NCBI RefSeq assembly: GCF_905163445.1
Contig: NC_053195.1
Location: 3,152,501 to 3,216,500 of the forward strand
DNA: 64,000 nucleotides
Direction: 5' to 3'
From: Pararge aegeria
Taxonomy: Eukaryota; Arthropoda; Insecta; Lepidoptera; Nymphalidae
In this document: positions 10,331 through 19,599 of the stretch, in pieces
Layout of the letters: each line of letters begins with the position of its first letter
Numbering within the stretch: the first letter of the stretch is position 1
Notes under the pieces: generated by a model
What the model was told of the DNA's origin: nothing
The model's input: the letters and a program-made list of their open reading frames with translations, nothing else
The model's database searches: none
Program-made: the position numbers and the translations under genes

Positions 10331-11100
10331 TTTTTTTTTTTTTTTTTAAAGTATATAGACAAGTGCTTGACTGCAATCACACCTGATGGTAAATGATGAT
10401 GTAGCCTAAGATGAAGCGCGCTTGCCTAGAAGATGCCTATTCACTCTTGATTTGAAGGTACCCAGATTATAGGTATCAGGGAAGACGGAAGATGGGAGGG
10501 CATTCCAGGCCTTTGCGGTGCGGATCAGAAAGGAAGAAGCAAAACGCTTCGTACGTGTTGATGGTATTTCAACCACGTAACAGTGCAGATTCTTTCGGTG
10601 ACTCGCAGTTCGATGGTAGAAAGGAGATGGTTTGACCAAATCGAATAGCTCCTGAGCACACTCTCCGAAATGTATCTTGTAGAAAACAGCCAGACAAGCA
10701 ACCTTGCGCCGGTGTTCAAGGCTTTGAAGTCTACTGACTACAAGGTCGTTGCCAATGAGTCTCCTAGCACGACGATCCACCGAATCCAAAGCATCGAGCT
10801 GGTACTTGGCAGAGCCATCCCATAAATGGCTGCAGTACTCCATGCACGACCGAACCTGAGCTTGGTACAGGGTAAGAAGCTGTTCTGGCGTGAAGTAGCG
10901 CTTAACTTTGTTGAGGATGCCAAGTTTTTTGCCAGCAGTTTTAGCTTTGGACTCGATGCATTGTCCAAAGCTTAGATTGGACGAAATGCTGATACCTAGG
11001 AGCTCAATACTATTCGTGATTGGCACAGATACATTTCGGAAAGTCGGAGTTAGGGGGAACGGACTTCGTTCGTTTAATTATAAACGGAATCTAAGTATAT
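10331..11100 (-). mobile_element. Jockey-type LINE, 5'-truncated copy
   Basis: The minus strand carries the last part of a reverse-transcriptase ORF, then a short 3'UTR ending TTTACCATCAGGTGTGATTG, CAGTCAAGCACTTGTC and a poly(A) tail (poly-T at 10330-10347 on the plus strand). The copy is truncated near 11100, and SINE-A sits directly beyond its 5' end. The last 45 bases of the 3'UTR are shared with SINE-C, so this LINE family is the likely supplier of SINE-C mobility. Confidence 0.85.
10406..11077 (-). CDS. Non-LTR retrotransposon RT C-terminal fragment
   Basis: An open frame of about 220 codons ends at 10406. The first methionine is at 11026, but the frame is open back to a stop at 11078-11080, and the upstream residues (RSPFPLTPTFRNVSVPITNS) continue the family. 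The order of motifs is that of the C-terminal domain after the polymerase core in jockey-clade elements: S-I-E-L-L-G-I-S-I near the start, then LLTLYQAQVRSCMEYCSHLW, RRARRLIG, LEHRRKVACLAVFYKIHFGE, and SFLIRTAKAWNALPSSVFP followed by FKSRVNRHLL at the end. The endonuclease and the catalytic FADD part are absent, so the fragment cannot make active reverse transcriptase. It is unusually intact for 220 codons, suggesting a rather recent insertion. It is not a host gene. Confidence 0.88.
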   Translation of the reverse strand, partial: LNERSPFPLTPTFRNVSVPITNSIELLGISISSNLSFGQCIESKAKTAGKKLGILNKVKRYFTPEQLLTLYQAQVRSCMEYCSHLWDGSAKYQLDALDSVDRRARRLIGNDLVVSRLQSLEHRRKVACLAVFYKIHFGECAQELFDLVKPSPFYHRTASHRKNLHCYVVEIPSTRTKRFASSFLIRTAKAWNALPSSVFPDTYNLGTFKSRVNRHLLGKRASS

Positions 11101-11112
11101 CTCCCATCAACA

Positions 11113-11360
11113 GCCGATTGGCGAAGTGGGCAGCGAACCTGCTTTCTAAGTCCAAGGCTGTGGATTCGATTCCACAACTGGAAAATGTTTGCGTTATTAA
11201 TATTAGTGTCTGGGTGTTTATCCGTTTATTTTATGTATTTATGTATATTATTCATTAAAATATTCATCAGTCATCTTAGATGGGTACTACTAACACAAGC
11301 TACGCTTACTTTGGGGCTAGATGGCGATGTGCGTATTGGCGTAAAAAAAATCTATACCGT
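11113..11360 (+). mobile_element. SINE-A copy
   Basis: Head GCCGATTGGCGAAGTGGGCAG, B box GATTCGATTCC, body TGTCTGGGTGTTTATCCG, TATTCATTAAAATATTCATCA, ACGCTTACTTTGGGGCTAGA and tail GTATTGGCGTAAAAAAAA. It abuts the truncated 5' end of the jockey-type LINE. Confidence 0.88.
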
Positions 11361-11364
11361 TTTA

Positions 11365-11696
11365 TAAAGCTGAAAAGATTTTTTGGTTGAATGCGCTAGT
11401 CTCAGGAACTACTGGTTCGAATCCGAATCACCTTTTTGTGATAGCCCATGTATCGAGGGGGCTTTATTATAAAATCACGCTACAACCATAAAGATCGGAT
11501 AATCTCAAGATGAAAAATGAAGTAAAATCGGGAAAAATTATAACTTTTGAGAGCTTCCGTTGGGTGCGATGCGCACAAGGTTTAAGTTACACCAATATGA
11601 CTTGAGGCGGGAAAGTTTTTTTATAAACATTCCCAAAAAATGTCTATCTTTTAAGGTTCGATCATACCTACGGACAAAATCGCGGGGGGCAGCTAG
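11365..11696 (+). mobile_element. Helitron-like element, CTAG end
   Basis: Contains GTCTCAGGAACTACTGGTTCGA, GATAGCCCATGTATCGAGG, GAGAGCTTCCGTTGGGTGCG, and ends ATCGCGGGGGGCAGCTAG at 11696, followed by T. This order of blocks recurs at 37865-38140 and, inverted, at 72-325. No protein. Confidence 0.6.
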
Positions 11697-11759
11697 TAAT
11701 ATTATTATAAATGCGGGAGGTCGCCTGAAAATCAGCACTATAGTTATAGATCACTAAAC

Positions 11760-12590
11760 CACTGCTAAAGCATAACGTTGAGGCGATACTGTTTGGAAGA
11801 AACAACAGCGCAGATATGTCACGGCCAACATGTAATTATATTTGTTCGTTTTTAGCTTATTTAGTGTAGCGTGTACTCTATATGTTAATTCCTATGTGTT
11901 GTTTTTCCCCCAAATAAAAGATTTATTATTATTACGTTACTCAATCACGCTTTGTTTTTAGTTTTTCAATAATTATCAAAGGGTCATCTGCTTGGTCTGA
12001 TAATTCTTACCTTAAAAATAAATAATATTAAAATAACTTATTTTCATATATACTAAACTATTTTTAATAATAACTTTATTTTAGCATAGCAACACCGCCC
12101 GTACCGCAGGTTTGGTCACGTCGGCAGTTGTAAATCCAACGTTCATTGCCACAGACGTCTAAACAATATAAATATGTCCGCGCCAAATCGGCCCGCCCGC
12201 GCTGTGGTGAAAGAAAATGGAATCGTCCGAATAGGATTCATATATAATTCACGCGCATTTTTAGGTCAGTTAAGTCAAAACAAACAGTTTGTTTTGTCTA
12301 TTTCTTTATATGAAACTTGCGTTTTCCCGTGACTTGGTCCATCTACAACTTCTTTTAAGTAAAATTTTCATTATTCATAATAACTAATTTACTACGTATA
12401 AAATTCTTATGAGCTAAAAATGTATCTTACAGTTTGCGATCAGGCGTGCAATCTTGTTAAAAGCACTTAGCTTTTAAATGCTGATATATAAGTACAAATC
12501 AAGTGAATTTGTTGCTTAGTTAGGATGTGAAAGTAATTGTTCTTCCTAAAAAAAACAATTTTAAAATGCGAAATTCAAAAATTCAAATTC
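11760..12590. other. No recognisable gene; short GC-richer patch
   Basis: AT-rich apart from 12100-12240 (CGCCAAATCGGCCCGCCCGC). I see no splice-framed ORF or repeat match. A poly(A)-signal-like AATAAAAGATTTATTATTATT at about 11914 resembles a retroposon tail. Confidence 0.35.
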
Positions 12591-12594
12591 AAAA

Positions 12595-13040
12595 TTCATT
12601 TATTTCAAGTAGGCCTAATACAAGCACTTTTGAAACGTCAAGTCTGTCCGTGTGTAGTGACTCTACCACCGGTTCGGAAGGCAGATTCTACCGAGAAGAA
12701 GCCGGCAAGAAACTCAGCAGTTGCTCTTTTCCAACATCAAAAATTTACATTTTGCATTTTAACATTCATTTTTCTATCTTGTGATAGATGAAAGCGGAGG
12801 CGGATGCTTCCAAGCAACCTTGTCATTAAGAAACTCATCAATTGTATAATAACCTCGCTGTAATAAATGTGTTTTAACACATTCTTTAAACTTATGCATT
12901 GGTAGGTCCAAAATTACCTTAGGAATCATATTATAAAAGCGTATACCACAAATAACTTCTGCACCTTTCGCAGACGATATGCAGATGACACTAATTTATG
13001 ACCATTTCTTGTAAGTCGTCTGTTTATATTCACTGCAAAA
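12595..13040 (-). mobile_element. LINE-J 3' end, 7-base deletion in ORF
   Basis: On the minus strand this is nearly the same sequence as 27010-27490: AACAGACGACTTACAAGAAA, ATGGTCATAAATTAGTGTCA, TCTGCATATCGTCTGCGAAA, then the 3'UTR and an AAATAAATGAATTTTG tail. Relative to the plus-strand copy it lacks 7 bases in the stretch coding for V-G-L-S-I-R (near 12940), so its frame is broken. The close match of the two copies indicates recent activity of the family. Confidence 0.85.
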
Positions 13041-13144
13041 AACTATTTATTCATAATTAGCCTTCATTTCACTAACTGAATTATAACACCTATTCAATGA
13101 CCAAAGCCAGAATCCCCTCCTAAAACTTTGTAGTGGTAATTAAC

Positions 13145-13290
13145 TCTTTTTTTTACTCTTTATTTGTACACCACTATGAAGTTAGGAAAATAAAAAAAAA
13201 AACAATAGAAATACAAAGATAGAGGTAGAAATCAAAAGGCGACCTTATCGCTTAGTAGCGATAGTAATTCACGCAAACCTGGAGCCAATT
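13145..13290 (-). mobile_element. LINE 3' tail (GTACACC family)
   Basis: TTTATTTGTACACCACTATGAAGTTAGG, GCGACCTTATCGCTTAGTAGCGATAG and CGCAAACCTGGAGCC match the family at 2590-2765 and 5405-5525. Confidence 0.55.
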
Positions 13291-13299
13291 TTTTGTATA

Positions 13300-14140
13300 T
13301 TTTGACGCACATGACGTAAGCACTTTTAAAGTAGAAAGTAGAGCTCGGTTTATGTGCCCCGGTCTTTCATTTTCTTCAAAGCCTACATTTCATAACAACA
13401 CCTATTCAATAGCCAGAGATCCTACTAAAACTTTGAAGAATTATAGCAGAGTTTGTTTTATGTGCCCATCTCTCAATCTCGTAAGGCAACACCACTTCCC
13501 AGGGAGGTTGACAGAAAAGGATTATGCGTTAGAGCGGGAAACAATGCCAAGGGCGCGATATAACTAAAAGAAAAGCAACTTTTCAAATAAAATGGAGAGA
13601 GTACATAATAATTCTTTTCAAAACCAATTTGCTTGGTAATATTTATTTTGGGTGGATCGTCGCGGTAATAAACGATGGATTTATTACGCTACCTCCCCAC
13701 GAAGTTGTAACTGTGTTGCCATGTCGTAAAAATCCCCCATTATTTGCGGATTTTAAATTGTGTATTGTTCACGTATTGTTACTTAATCTTGTTTAACTTT
13801 GATATTATTCCGTAGCTGAGTTGGTTTCATAAACTATACATAAACTAACTCCATTAGTAATGAATACCCACGTAGTTACTGTTTGTACCTACAGGGTTAT
13901 TTCCCTTTGGTTTGTTTTATGTACAAACTAGCTGATTGTACTTAAAACAAAAGGTCCGAAGCTGTTTAATTTCTTTATTCCTTTGAATGTCTATGACTAG
14001 GATGTTAGATCAAGTGTCATGAAAACTATGTTCAAAGGTTTTGCTGTTAAGTCGTAAAGGTAATAAAGTTTATATTTTTTATAGCGCTGGAATGATACCC
14101 GATAGTTTTTCTGGAATAATAAAGTATCTTATCCTATATC
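13300..14140. other. No recognisable feature
   Basis: An open frame at 13352-13567 has no known domain. The two related stretches TTTATGTGCCC at 13350 and 13458 show a small imperfect internal duplication (CCTATTCAATAGCC and AAAACTTTGAAGAATTAT nearby also recur at 13092 and 13120). Confidence 0.35.
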
Positions 14141-14147
14141 AATTATT

Positions 14148-14190
14148 ATTAAGCTTAATTTGCTTTAATCCGCGAAAAGCAGAATACTCT
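14148..14190 (+). mobile_element. PAL arm fragment
   Basis: AAGCTTAATTTGCTTTAATC, CGCGAAAAGCAGAAT matches the start of the PAL inverted arm. Confidence 0.45.
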
Positions 14191-14279
14191 TACAAAATTT
14201 ACTCTCTCTTCGCATGTTTAGCTCAGACGCCGGAGCTTCCTCATGCTATGTTACAATCAAAAATTTTGTTGAAGTTTAT

Positions 14280-14560
14280 CTTCGGTTACTTTCCTTCGAA
14301 GGGGCGAGTTCGAATCCCAGCACGCACTTTACTTTTCCAAGTAAATATATCTTCTTCAACGGTGAAGGAAAACACCGTGAGGAAACCTGCATGCCTGAGA
14401 CTTTTCCATAATGTTCTCAAAGGTGTGTGAAGTCCTCCAATCCACACTGGGCCAGCGTGGAGGACTAAGGCCTTAACCCCTTCTTATTGTGGGAGGAGAC
14501 CCGTGCCGTGTAGTGTGCCGGTGATGGGCTGATATGATGATTATGATGACTCCGGTTCTT
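14280..14560 (+). mobile_element. SINE-B copy
   Basis: B box GAGTTCGAATCCCAGCACGC, GGTGAAGGAAAACACCGTGAGG, CACTGGGCCAGCGTGG, GAGGAGACCCGTGCC and a TGATATGATGATTATGATG tail. The first part of the head is decayed. Confidence 0.85.
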
Positions 14561-14569
14561 CTCTAGATC

Positions 14570-15320
14570 TTTACGTTACGATTAGATCACATAGAGATAC
14601 CAGAACGCTGCCAGAAAAGTTAAGTGTCGGGCATGTATTGATGCAATGGTTTTTTCGGGACAACTAATGAAGAAGCGTTTGCCTCTGTAATAAAGCCCCA
14701 GCCACCTGACAAACACCACAGAGGATTGAGTAGCTAATACCAGTAACAGTCACAAAAAAATACCGAATCGTGCGTAACAAAAAATAAGGCTTACAACACC
14801 GCCGGCAATAAAACGTCACGGGAAACGGGTTCCGTACACGAAAACTCCAATAACGTTACGAGGCGAACAATGCTGTTTATAAATAAACCATACCCCCACG
14901 AAAGCGGTGCATTTTTTATTATGTGTTTGTGTTACTGCTTCTATATAGCTAGGAAAGTGGTTGCTTTCAGTGGAGTAAGATCAGTGGTTTGCCCCGAACT
15001 ATTACCTCGCGCTTAAACGTAACGATTATTAAGTTCTATTATATTATATTCGAATACTTCGCTATTTTATTATCTTCCGACAGCTTTGAAGCTAATTAAG
15101 TGGAAGGTTACGTAATTATATTTCACTTTTACTTGCCTTCTGAATAACATAGTTATTGATCGGTTCCAAAGTTAATATTCTTCTGGGATGTCAGAAGAAG
15201 CAACAGTATATAACCTAATTGATATGAAGTTTTTACTGCTCTTGTATGTGTTTGTTAACCATTCATTATTGCATTAAACTTAGGTCAACTTAAAATTTTA
15301 TGAAAAATCTTTTAATTTAA
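14570..15320. other. No recognisable feature
   Basis: No ORF, hairpin or family match beyond isolated short motifs. Confidence 0.4.
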
Positions 15321-16133
15321 TACATTCGTTTAAAAACACCAGGAGAGCAGAGTTGGTGCAGAGCAGACTGTAATGACTAAGAGCTTGTTAAGTGACGAGT
15401 GCGCGCCGCTCGTAACGACTTGGCACGGATACGAAACTCCACGTCGTTTGACTAAATTAACGAAAAATCTTTTTCAGTCCGTATTTTGGTATTAAATTAT
15501 TCGGGGTGCAGAATTTGCGCAGTACTAGTGCACGTTACAATATAAAGAGCCTGCACTCTGTTAGTAAATATTCGCCATTATTATTGCAACTGAGACTTAA
15601 AACAAACATCACAGAGCTTTGTTTGTAACTAACTATAGCAAGTAATTTGAATTTTAGTTTAAAATACCAGGAGCGCAGAGTTCGTGCAGAGAAAATTTTA
15701 ATGACTATAACTAAGCTACGAGTGGGCTTCGCTATTAATGACTTTGCACGGGAACACGAAAGTCAACATCTTTTTGCTACATTTAAGATCTCATTCCATA
15801 TTTTGATATGACTTTATTGAGGGTGCAAAGGTAGTGTTAACTATTATGTCAAGGTCATGTGTAGTGAAAACTTATGAAGAGTGTTTAATGGTTATTTTAA
15901 CAAAAATCTCATTGATTGAATATTTTCGTGTAAAATACAACGAAAGCAGAACTGGTGCACAACAAGCTGTTATTTATGACTCGGAGCTTGTTAAGCGACA
16001 AGTACGCGCCGCTAGTAACGACTTGACTCGGGAACACGAAACTCCACATCGTTACTAAATTTACGTAAAAAAACGTTTCCATTTCTATATTTTTAACTCC
16101 CGATGCATAAACGACGGGACGTTATAAGTGGCA

Positions 16134-16170
16134 TGTGTGTGTGTGTGGGTGTGTGTGTGTGTGTGTATGT
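16134..16170. repeat. (TG)n microsatellite
   Basis: TG dinucleotides with single G and A interruptions. Confidence 0.9.
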
Positions 16171-16180
16171 ATTTCTAGTC

Positions 16181-16440
16181 AGGAGTGTTCGTAGGTGTTT
16201 GATGAAAACGTTAAATAATGGTGTATTACATATTTTTTAACCGCTTCCTCAATATGGGTGTCAAAATAAAATGCTTGACTAGTACAATAATATACACTAT
16301 GACACATTTCAAATCCAAGATGGCCTCCACCACGCAATGGCGAATTGCATTTATTTTTCACAACACCCTCAATATGGTCATCAAATGAAAGGCCTTAACT
16401 TACAGCTACTAGTAGAATAATGAACACTTATTGAAAATCG
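16181..16440 (+). repeat. Family H second-half repeats
   Basis: CCTCAATATGGGTGTCAAAATAAAATGCTTGACTAGTACAATAAT (16248) and CCTCAATATGGTCATCAAATGAAAGG ... CTAGTAGAATAAT (16368) form a direct pair 120 bases apart. Both match 6425-6475. Confidence 0.5.
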
Positions 16441-16633
16441 TATATATAAATTTTTAATTTATAATATGAACTTATAAGGAATGCAGAATTCGTGGAGAGC
16501 AAACTAAGACTTTTAAGTGTCTGTTAACCGTTGAGTGCACCTTTCATTAATGAATAATGACTTGGCATGGTAGCACGTGACTACCTACCGTTTAGGTAAT
16601 TAAACAAATTTTAAGAAAGTTATTTACTAAGCG

Positions 16634-16740
16634 GTTAGGACCTAGTGGTAAGGACTTAGGCTTCACTTACGGGGAGCCGAGTTCGAATCCCATCACGTAC
16701 CTACCACTAACTTTTCCAAGTTATGTGATGTATATGTTTT
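16634..16740 (+). mobile_element. SINE-B head only
   Basis: GCGGTTAGGACCTAGTGGTAAGGACTTAGGC, then the B box GAGTTCGAATCCCATCACG and CTAACTTTTCCAAGTTATGTG. It stops before the central GAAGGAAAACATCG part. Confidence 0.75.
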
Positions 16741-16749
16741 ACTTTTGTG

Positions 16750-17110
16750 TACAAAATATGCTTGAAAGAATTGTTAGTTCTATTGAAAAACAGTGACTGC
16801 GCCACGCAAAGCGACAGATAATCCGACACATTAAGTATAAAAAAAACAAGTCACCTAGTGAGAACATTTCCTTAAAGTAAAATAATTATAGTAACATTCT
16901 TTTAAAACGTGCGCGACCAATTTTTCTGTAACCAGGTGTAAAATGAGGCCATCGCGGTAATAAGTCTAGAGCGGAGTGGATTAGACAAATGGTCCGCGCA
17001 TCGTTTTAAGAACGAATCTAGGTCAATGTTTGAGTATTTCGTACCAATTTCGATGGTAGGTTATCAAGGTCGATTTTTGTCCCATATATTTCTGTCCTAT
17101 CTATTAGAAT
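16750..17110. other. No recognisable feature
   Basis: AT-rich with no feature that I can support. Confidence 0.4.
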
Positions 17111-17120
17111 GTCCTGAGTG

Positions 17121-17170
17121 TTGGATAGAAGCAGGCGTTACTTTACGGAATTCCATGATATGATATATCC
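17121..17170 (+). mobile_element. PAL 5' extension fragment
   Basis: TTGGATAGAAGCAGGCGTTA, CTTTACGGAATTCCATGATA is the single-sided extension of PAL elements. The palindromic arms are missing here, so the element was truncated or lost its body. Confidence 0.6.
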
Positions 17171-17227
17171 TGAAATGCATTCCCGACCTAGAAGTCCAAT
17201 CTTGAAGAATTCGCCATCACGAAGAGG

Positions 17228-17374
17228 CAGTGGCGTGCATAGAGTTAGGGAGGGTATGCACAGGGTATGCAAACCCTGTGCATACCCTCGTATGCAGATG
17301 ATATAAAATTGAATACAATCTCTAGTATGAGTTATAAAAACTTGAGGGTAGGATTTTTATAACTCTTACAATGC
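17228..17374 (+). mobile_element. MITE left half (interrupted)
   Basis: Starts CAGTGGCGTGCATAGAG, with GGGTATGCACAGGGTATGCA, ATGCAGATGATATAAAAT and GGATTTTTATAACTCTTACAATGC. A 27-base GGGTATGC repeat near the start is inverted on itself. The matching right half lies at 17837-17915, so an insertion of about 460 bases separates them. Confidence 0.7.
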
Positions 17375-17399
17375 AACCTTATTCAATAATACATACAAT

Positions 17400-17458
17400 C
17401 ACACCCTCACCCACACTCACATACACATACACAAAAACACACGCGCACGCACACACTC
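17400..17458. repeat. CA-rich simple repeat
   Basis: CACACTCACATACACATACA-type degenerate CA repeat. Confidence 0.85.
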
Positions 17459-17547
17459 ATATTTAGTTTTTTAAGTACAATTAATTATATTTAAAAAAAA
17501 TAAAAAAAAAAATTCTTATGGATGTATTTATTTAAATGTAGAAAAAA

Positions 17548-17591
17548 AAAAAACAAAAATTGAGTTTTGATAAACTCAATTTTTGTTTTTT
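17548..17591. repeat. Perfect 20-bp hairpin
   Basis: AAAAAACAAAAATTGAGTTT (17548-17567) pairs fully with AAACTCAATTTTTGTTTTTT (17572-17591), loop TGAT. No family match elsewhere in the window. Confidence 0.85.
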
Positions 17592-17836
17592 GCAGCTTTC
17601 AATTGAATTTAATTCAAAAAGTTTTTCGGTTTTTATTTTTATTAATCTCACTAGATTTAATTTAAGTGTATGGTTCTCGCTCCAGAGACGGGCGATAATA
17701 ACTGCGACTCAGTCTTGCACTATAGCAGTATTATCGAATTTGGGTTTCATGATACACATTACCTTATGTTTGCCTTATTTTGTACTATTTTTAGTTTGCT
17801 GTGTAACTGTTAATTGAAATAAACTTATTACTTATT

Positions 17837-17915
17837 AATGCCTATCCTTAAGTTTTTTTATAGCTTGTACTGGAGATTTTCTTCATTTTATATCCTCTGC
17901 ATACTCTCTCGGTCG
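17837..17915 (+). mobile_element. MITE right half (interrupted)
   Basis: AATGCCTATCCTTAAGTTTT, TTGTACTGGAGATTTTCTTC, ATTTTATATCCTCTGCATAC is the right half of the MITE begun at 17228. The final terminal repeat is replaced by other sequence. Confidence 0.65.
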
Positions 17916-18260
17916 GTCTGCGGTATTATCCATTGTACAGGCTCATATTCTCACTTTCTTTGGTCAAGAAGAGTCTCCATAGAACATCAGTTTTCGAGGG
18001 CACCAGAGCACGAGATTGGCTGACCAGAAAAAGTTGGCAGTAGCTGTCTGTCTACATGAGTGTTCAAGAAAGGCCAGAGAAAATTTGCGACGGGTACTCT
18101 GGAAGCTGTTTTTCTTCTTCTAAGACAGGACGTTTGGAACCCTCGTAACTTTAGTATTAATATTACAAATATGGTTATTGATATCATCGTACTACAATGT
18201 ACACATTACATGCGTAATAAACGTAATAGTGCGCATCAAAAATGCTATCTATTACGCCTC

Positions 18261-18307
18261 AAGTCAAAGTCAAAGTCCAAAGATATTTTGGACTTTGACT
18301 TTGACTT
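18261..18307. repeat. Perfect 21-bp hairpin of GTCAAA repeats
   Basis: AAGTCAAAGTCAAAGTCCAA+A (18261-18281) pairs with its exact reverse complement at 18287-18307, loop GATAT. TCAAAG hexamer repeats on both arms suggest a LINE-tail microsatellite duplicated in inverted orientation. Confidence 0.85.
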
Positions 18308-18431
18308 TTATTAACATAATAGTTATGAAGTTATATCGAATCCAATTTACAACTAGTTATTAAATATCACAAAAAAAATATCGCTACAAAATTCAAAAAA
18401 TGGACATAAAAAACATAATTATTATTTTGTA

Positions 18432-18600
18432 CAATTAAATCACCGGAATGAGCCCGCAGACTTTGACAATTGAAAGTGTACACTGTCAAACCTTAAAGCT
18501 AACTTCAGGGTGTCGCTTCTTTGTGACGGTGTGCGCGCGCATCGGTAAAATATACTCTCAATTTTTTTCCCTTCCGCGCCCAAAGAAGTATAACTTCAAA
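18432..18600 (-). repeat. Family H, first direct copy
   Basis: CAATTAAATCACCGGAATGA, GCCCGCAGACTTTGACAATT, GAAAGTGTACACTGTCAAAC, ending AAGAAGTATAACTTCAAAAA. Reverse orientation to 6270-6480 and 21205-21480. Confidence 0.7.
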
Positions 18601-18682
18601 AATATTTCTAGATAATTTAAGAAATAAATATAATAAACGTAATTAAATTTGAAATACTAATAGACTCATTATCCAATTGAAT

Positions 18683-18830
18683 CAATTAAATCACCGGAAT
18701 GAGCCCGCAGACTTTGACAATTGAAAGTGTACTCTGTCAAAAGGTGAGCTCGAGCATCGTAAAAATTTACTCTCATTATATTTCGCTAAGGCGCTAAAAG
18801 AAGCTATAACTTCAAAATGTAACAAAAACC
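18683..18830 (-). repeat. Family H, second direct copy
   Basis: The same CAATTAAATCACCGGAATGA start lies 251 bases downstream of the first, followed by TGACAATTGAAAGTGTACTC. It carries an internal deletion that removes TTAAAGCTAACTTCAGGGTG. Confidence 0.7.
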
Positions 18831-18849
18831 ATAAATTTCTGAGCACACT

Positions 18850-19080
18850 GAAGGCCTCATTTAGTTTCGCGCGAGGGGCCTCTGTCGGGCTAAGTCCGCC
18901 ACTACATAGCGCACAAGGAAGTTGCCAGCACAGCTAGTTTATTGTAATTACGCGATCGTCCGCCCACATTTTATCGCGAATCCGGAACGGCCCTGAAAAT
19001 TTCAGCGCGCGTGCCCTCGAACTAGTGAAACGAGAATGCGAGCGATAAACTTATAGGGCTGCCAACTTCACTAACATATG
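18850..19080. other. GC-richer unassigned block
   Basis: TTTCGCGCGAGGGGCCTCTG, ATTACGCGATCGTCCGCCCA and ATTTCAGCGCGCGTGCCCTC stand out from the AT-rich surroundings and match no repeat family here. It could be part of an older element or a regulatory or exon remnant; no frame is convincing. Confidence 0.3.
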
Positions 19081-19099
19081 AACTCACATACTACGTCAC

Positions 19100-19238
19100 T
19101 CTGACAGTTCCCGTGCGGCAGTGACCTTGCTTCCTGAGACTAAGGCTTGTGGTTTTGATTCCCACTCCAGGATTTTTTTTTGTGATGAACAACAATCATT
19201 TTCATTGTCTGGGTGTTTATCTATATATTATATTTATG
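19100..19238 (+). mobile_element. SINE-A, decayed
   Basis: GGCAGTGACCTTGCTTCCTGAGAC, GTGGTTTTGATTCCCACTCC (B box changed), then GTCTGGGTGTTTATCTATAT. The 3' half is lost where family K begins. Confidence 0.7.
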
Positions 19239-19244
19239 GAGGTA

Positions 19245-19442
19245 TTTATGCATGCATGCAAGGAGCACGTCCTGCAACAAACCTTTTTTTGCCATCAATT
19301 TAAGGCGTAGTAAGTCTCATGTGATCGTAATCACACCGGCAACCACGCACTTCAGATCAGAACACAACATTGCTGCTTAGCGGCAGAATTTAGCATGGCG
19401 ATAGTAATTCCCCGGACGAGCTCTGTCTCAAAAAGCTTTGCT
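19245..19442 (-). repeat. Family K copy
   Basis: CATGCAAGGAGCACGTCCTG, TAAGGCGTAGTAAGTCTCAT, AATCACACCGGCAACCACGC, AACACAACATTGCTGCTTAG and CCCCGGACGAGCTCTGTCTC, the reverse complement of 25041-25217. Confidence 0.65.
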
Positions 19443-19599
19443 ACGACAAAAAAGTAATAAGACCAGAACCCTATAATACTAGACAAAGCAATGGGTTTAA
19501 TTAAAAGTCAATTTCCGAGCATAGAGTCGGTACATTGATACCGAAGTAGGATATCTCAATTAACAAATCCCTATAAATTGGCAATTGGCGTCGGAATGA

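Larger units (their letters stand above)
15331..16610 (+). repeat. Diverged tandem-like array, four units
   Basis: The block 'A-x-G-A-x-x-G-C-A-G-A-x-T-x-G-T-G' recurs as AGGAGAGCAGAGTTGGTGCA at 15341, AGGAGCGCAGAGTTCGTGCA at 15669, ACGAAAGCAGAACTGGTGCA at 15940 and AGGAATGCAGAATTCGTGGA at 16477. In each unit it is followed by a more loosely conserved GACTAAGAGCTTGTTAAGTG-like part and by ACGACTTGGCACGG / ACTTTGCACGGGAACACGAA / ACGACTTGACTCGGGAACAC / TGACTTGGCATGG. Spacings are 328, 271 and 537 bases. Between units 3 and 4 lie a TG repeat and family H-like sequence. Function unknown; a decayed satellite or a repeat-rich transposon interior are both possible. Confidence 0.65.
17375..17836. mobile_element. 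Insertion splitting a MITE
   Basis: Bounded by AATGC on both sides (ACAATGC at 17368-17374, TTAATGCC at 17835-17842). It holds a CA-rich tract (17400-17458), poly-A stretches, a 20-bp perfect hairpin (17548-17591) and ends GAAATAAACTTATTACTTATT, which looks like a retroposon tail. Its family is not recognised. Confidence 0.5.

Noticed and set aside
16085..16170. TG repeat as Z-DNA regulatory site
   Set aside because: Possible in principle, but nothing in the surrounding sequence supports a regulatory role.
15331..16610. CRISPR-like array
   Set aside because: Units are hundreds of bases long and diverged, and the genome is eukaryotic.
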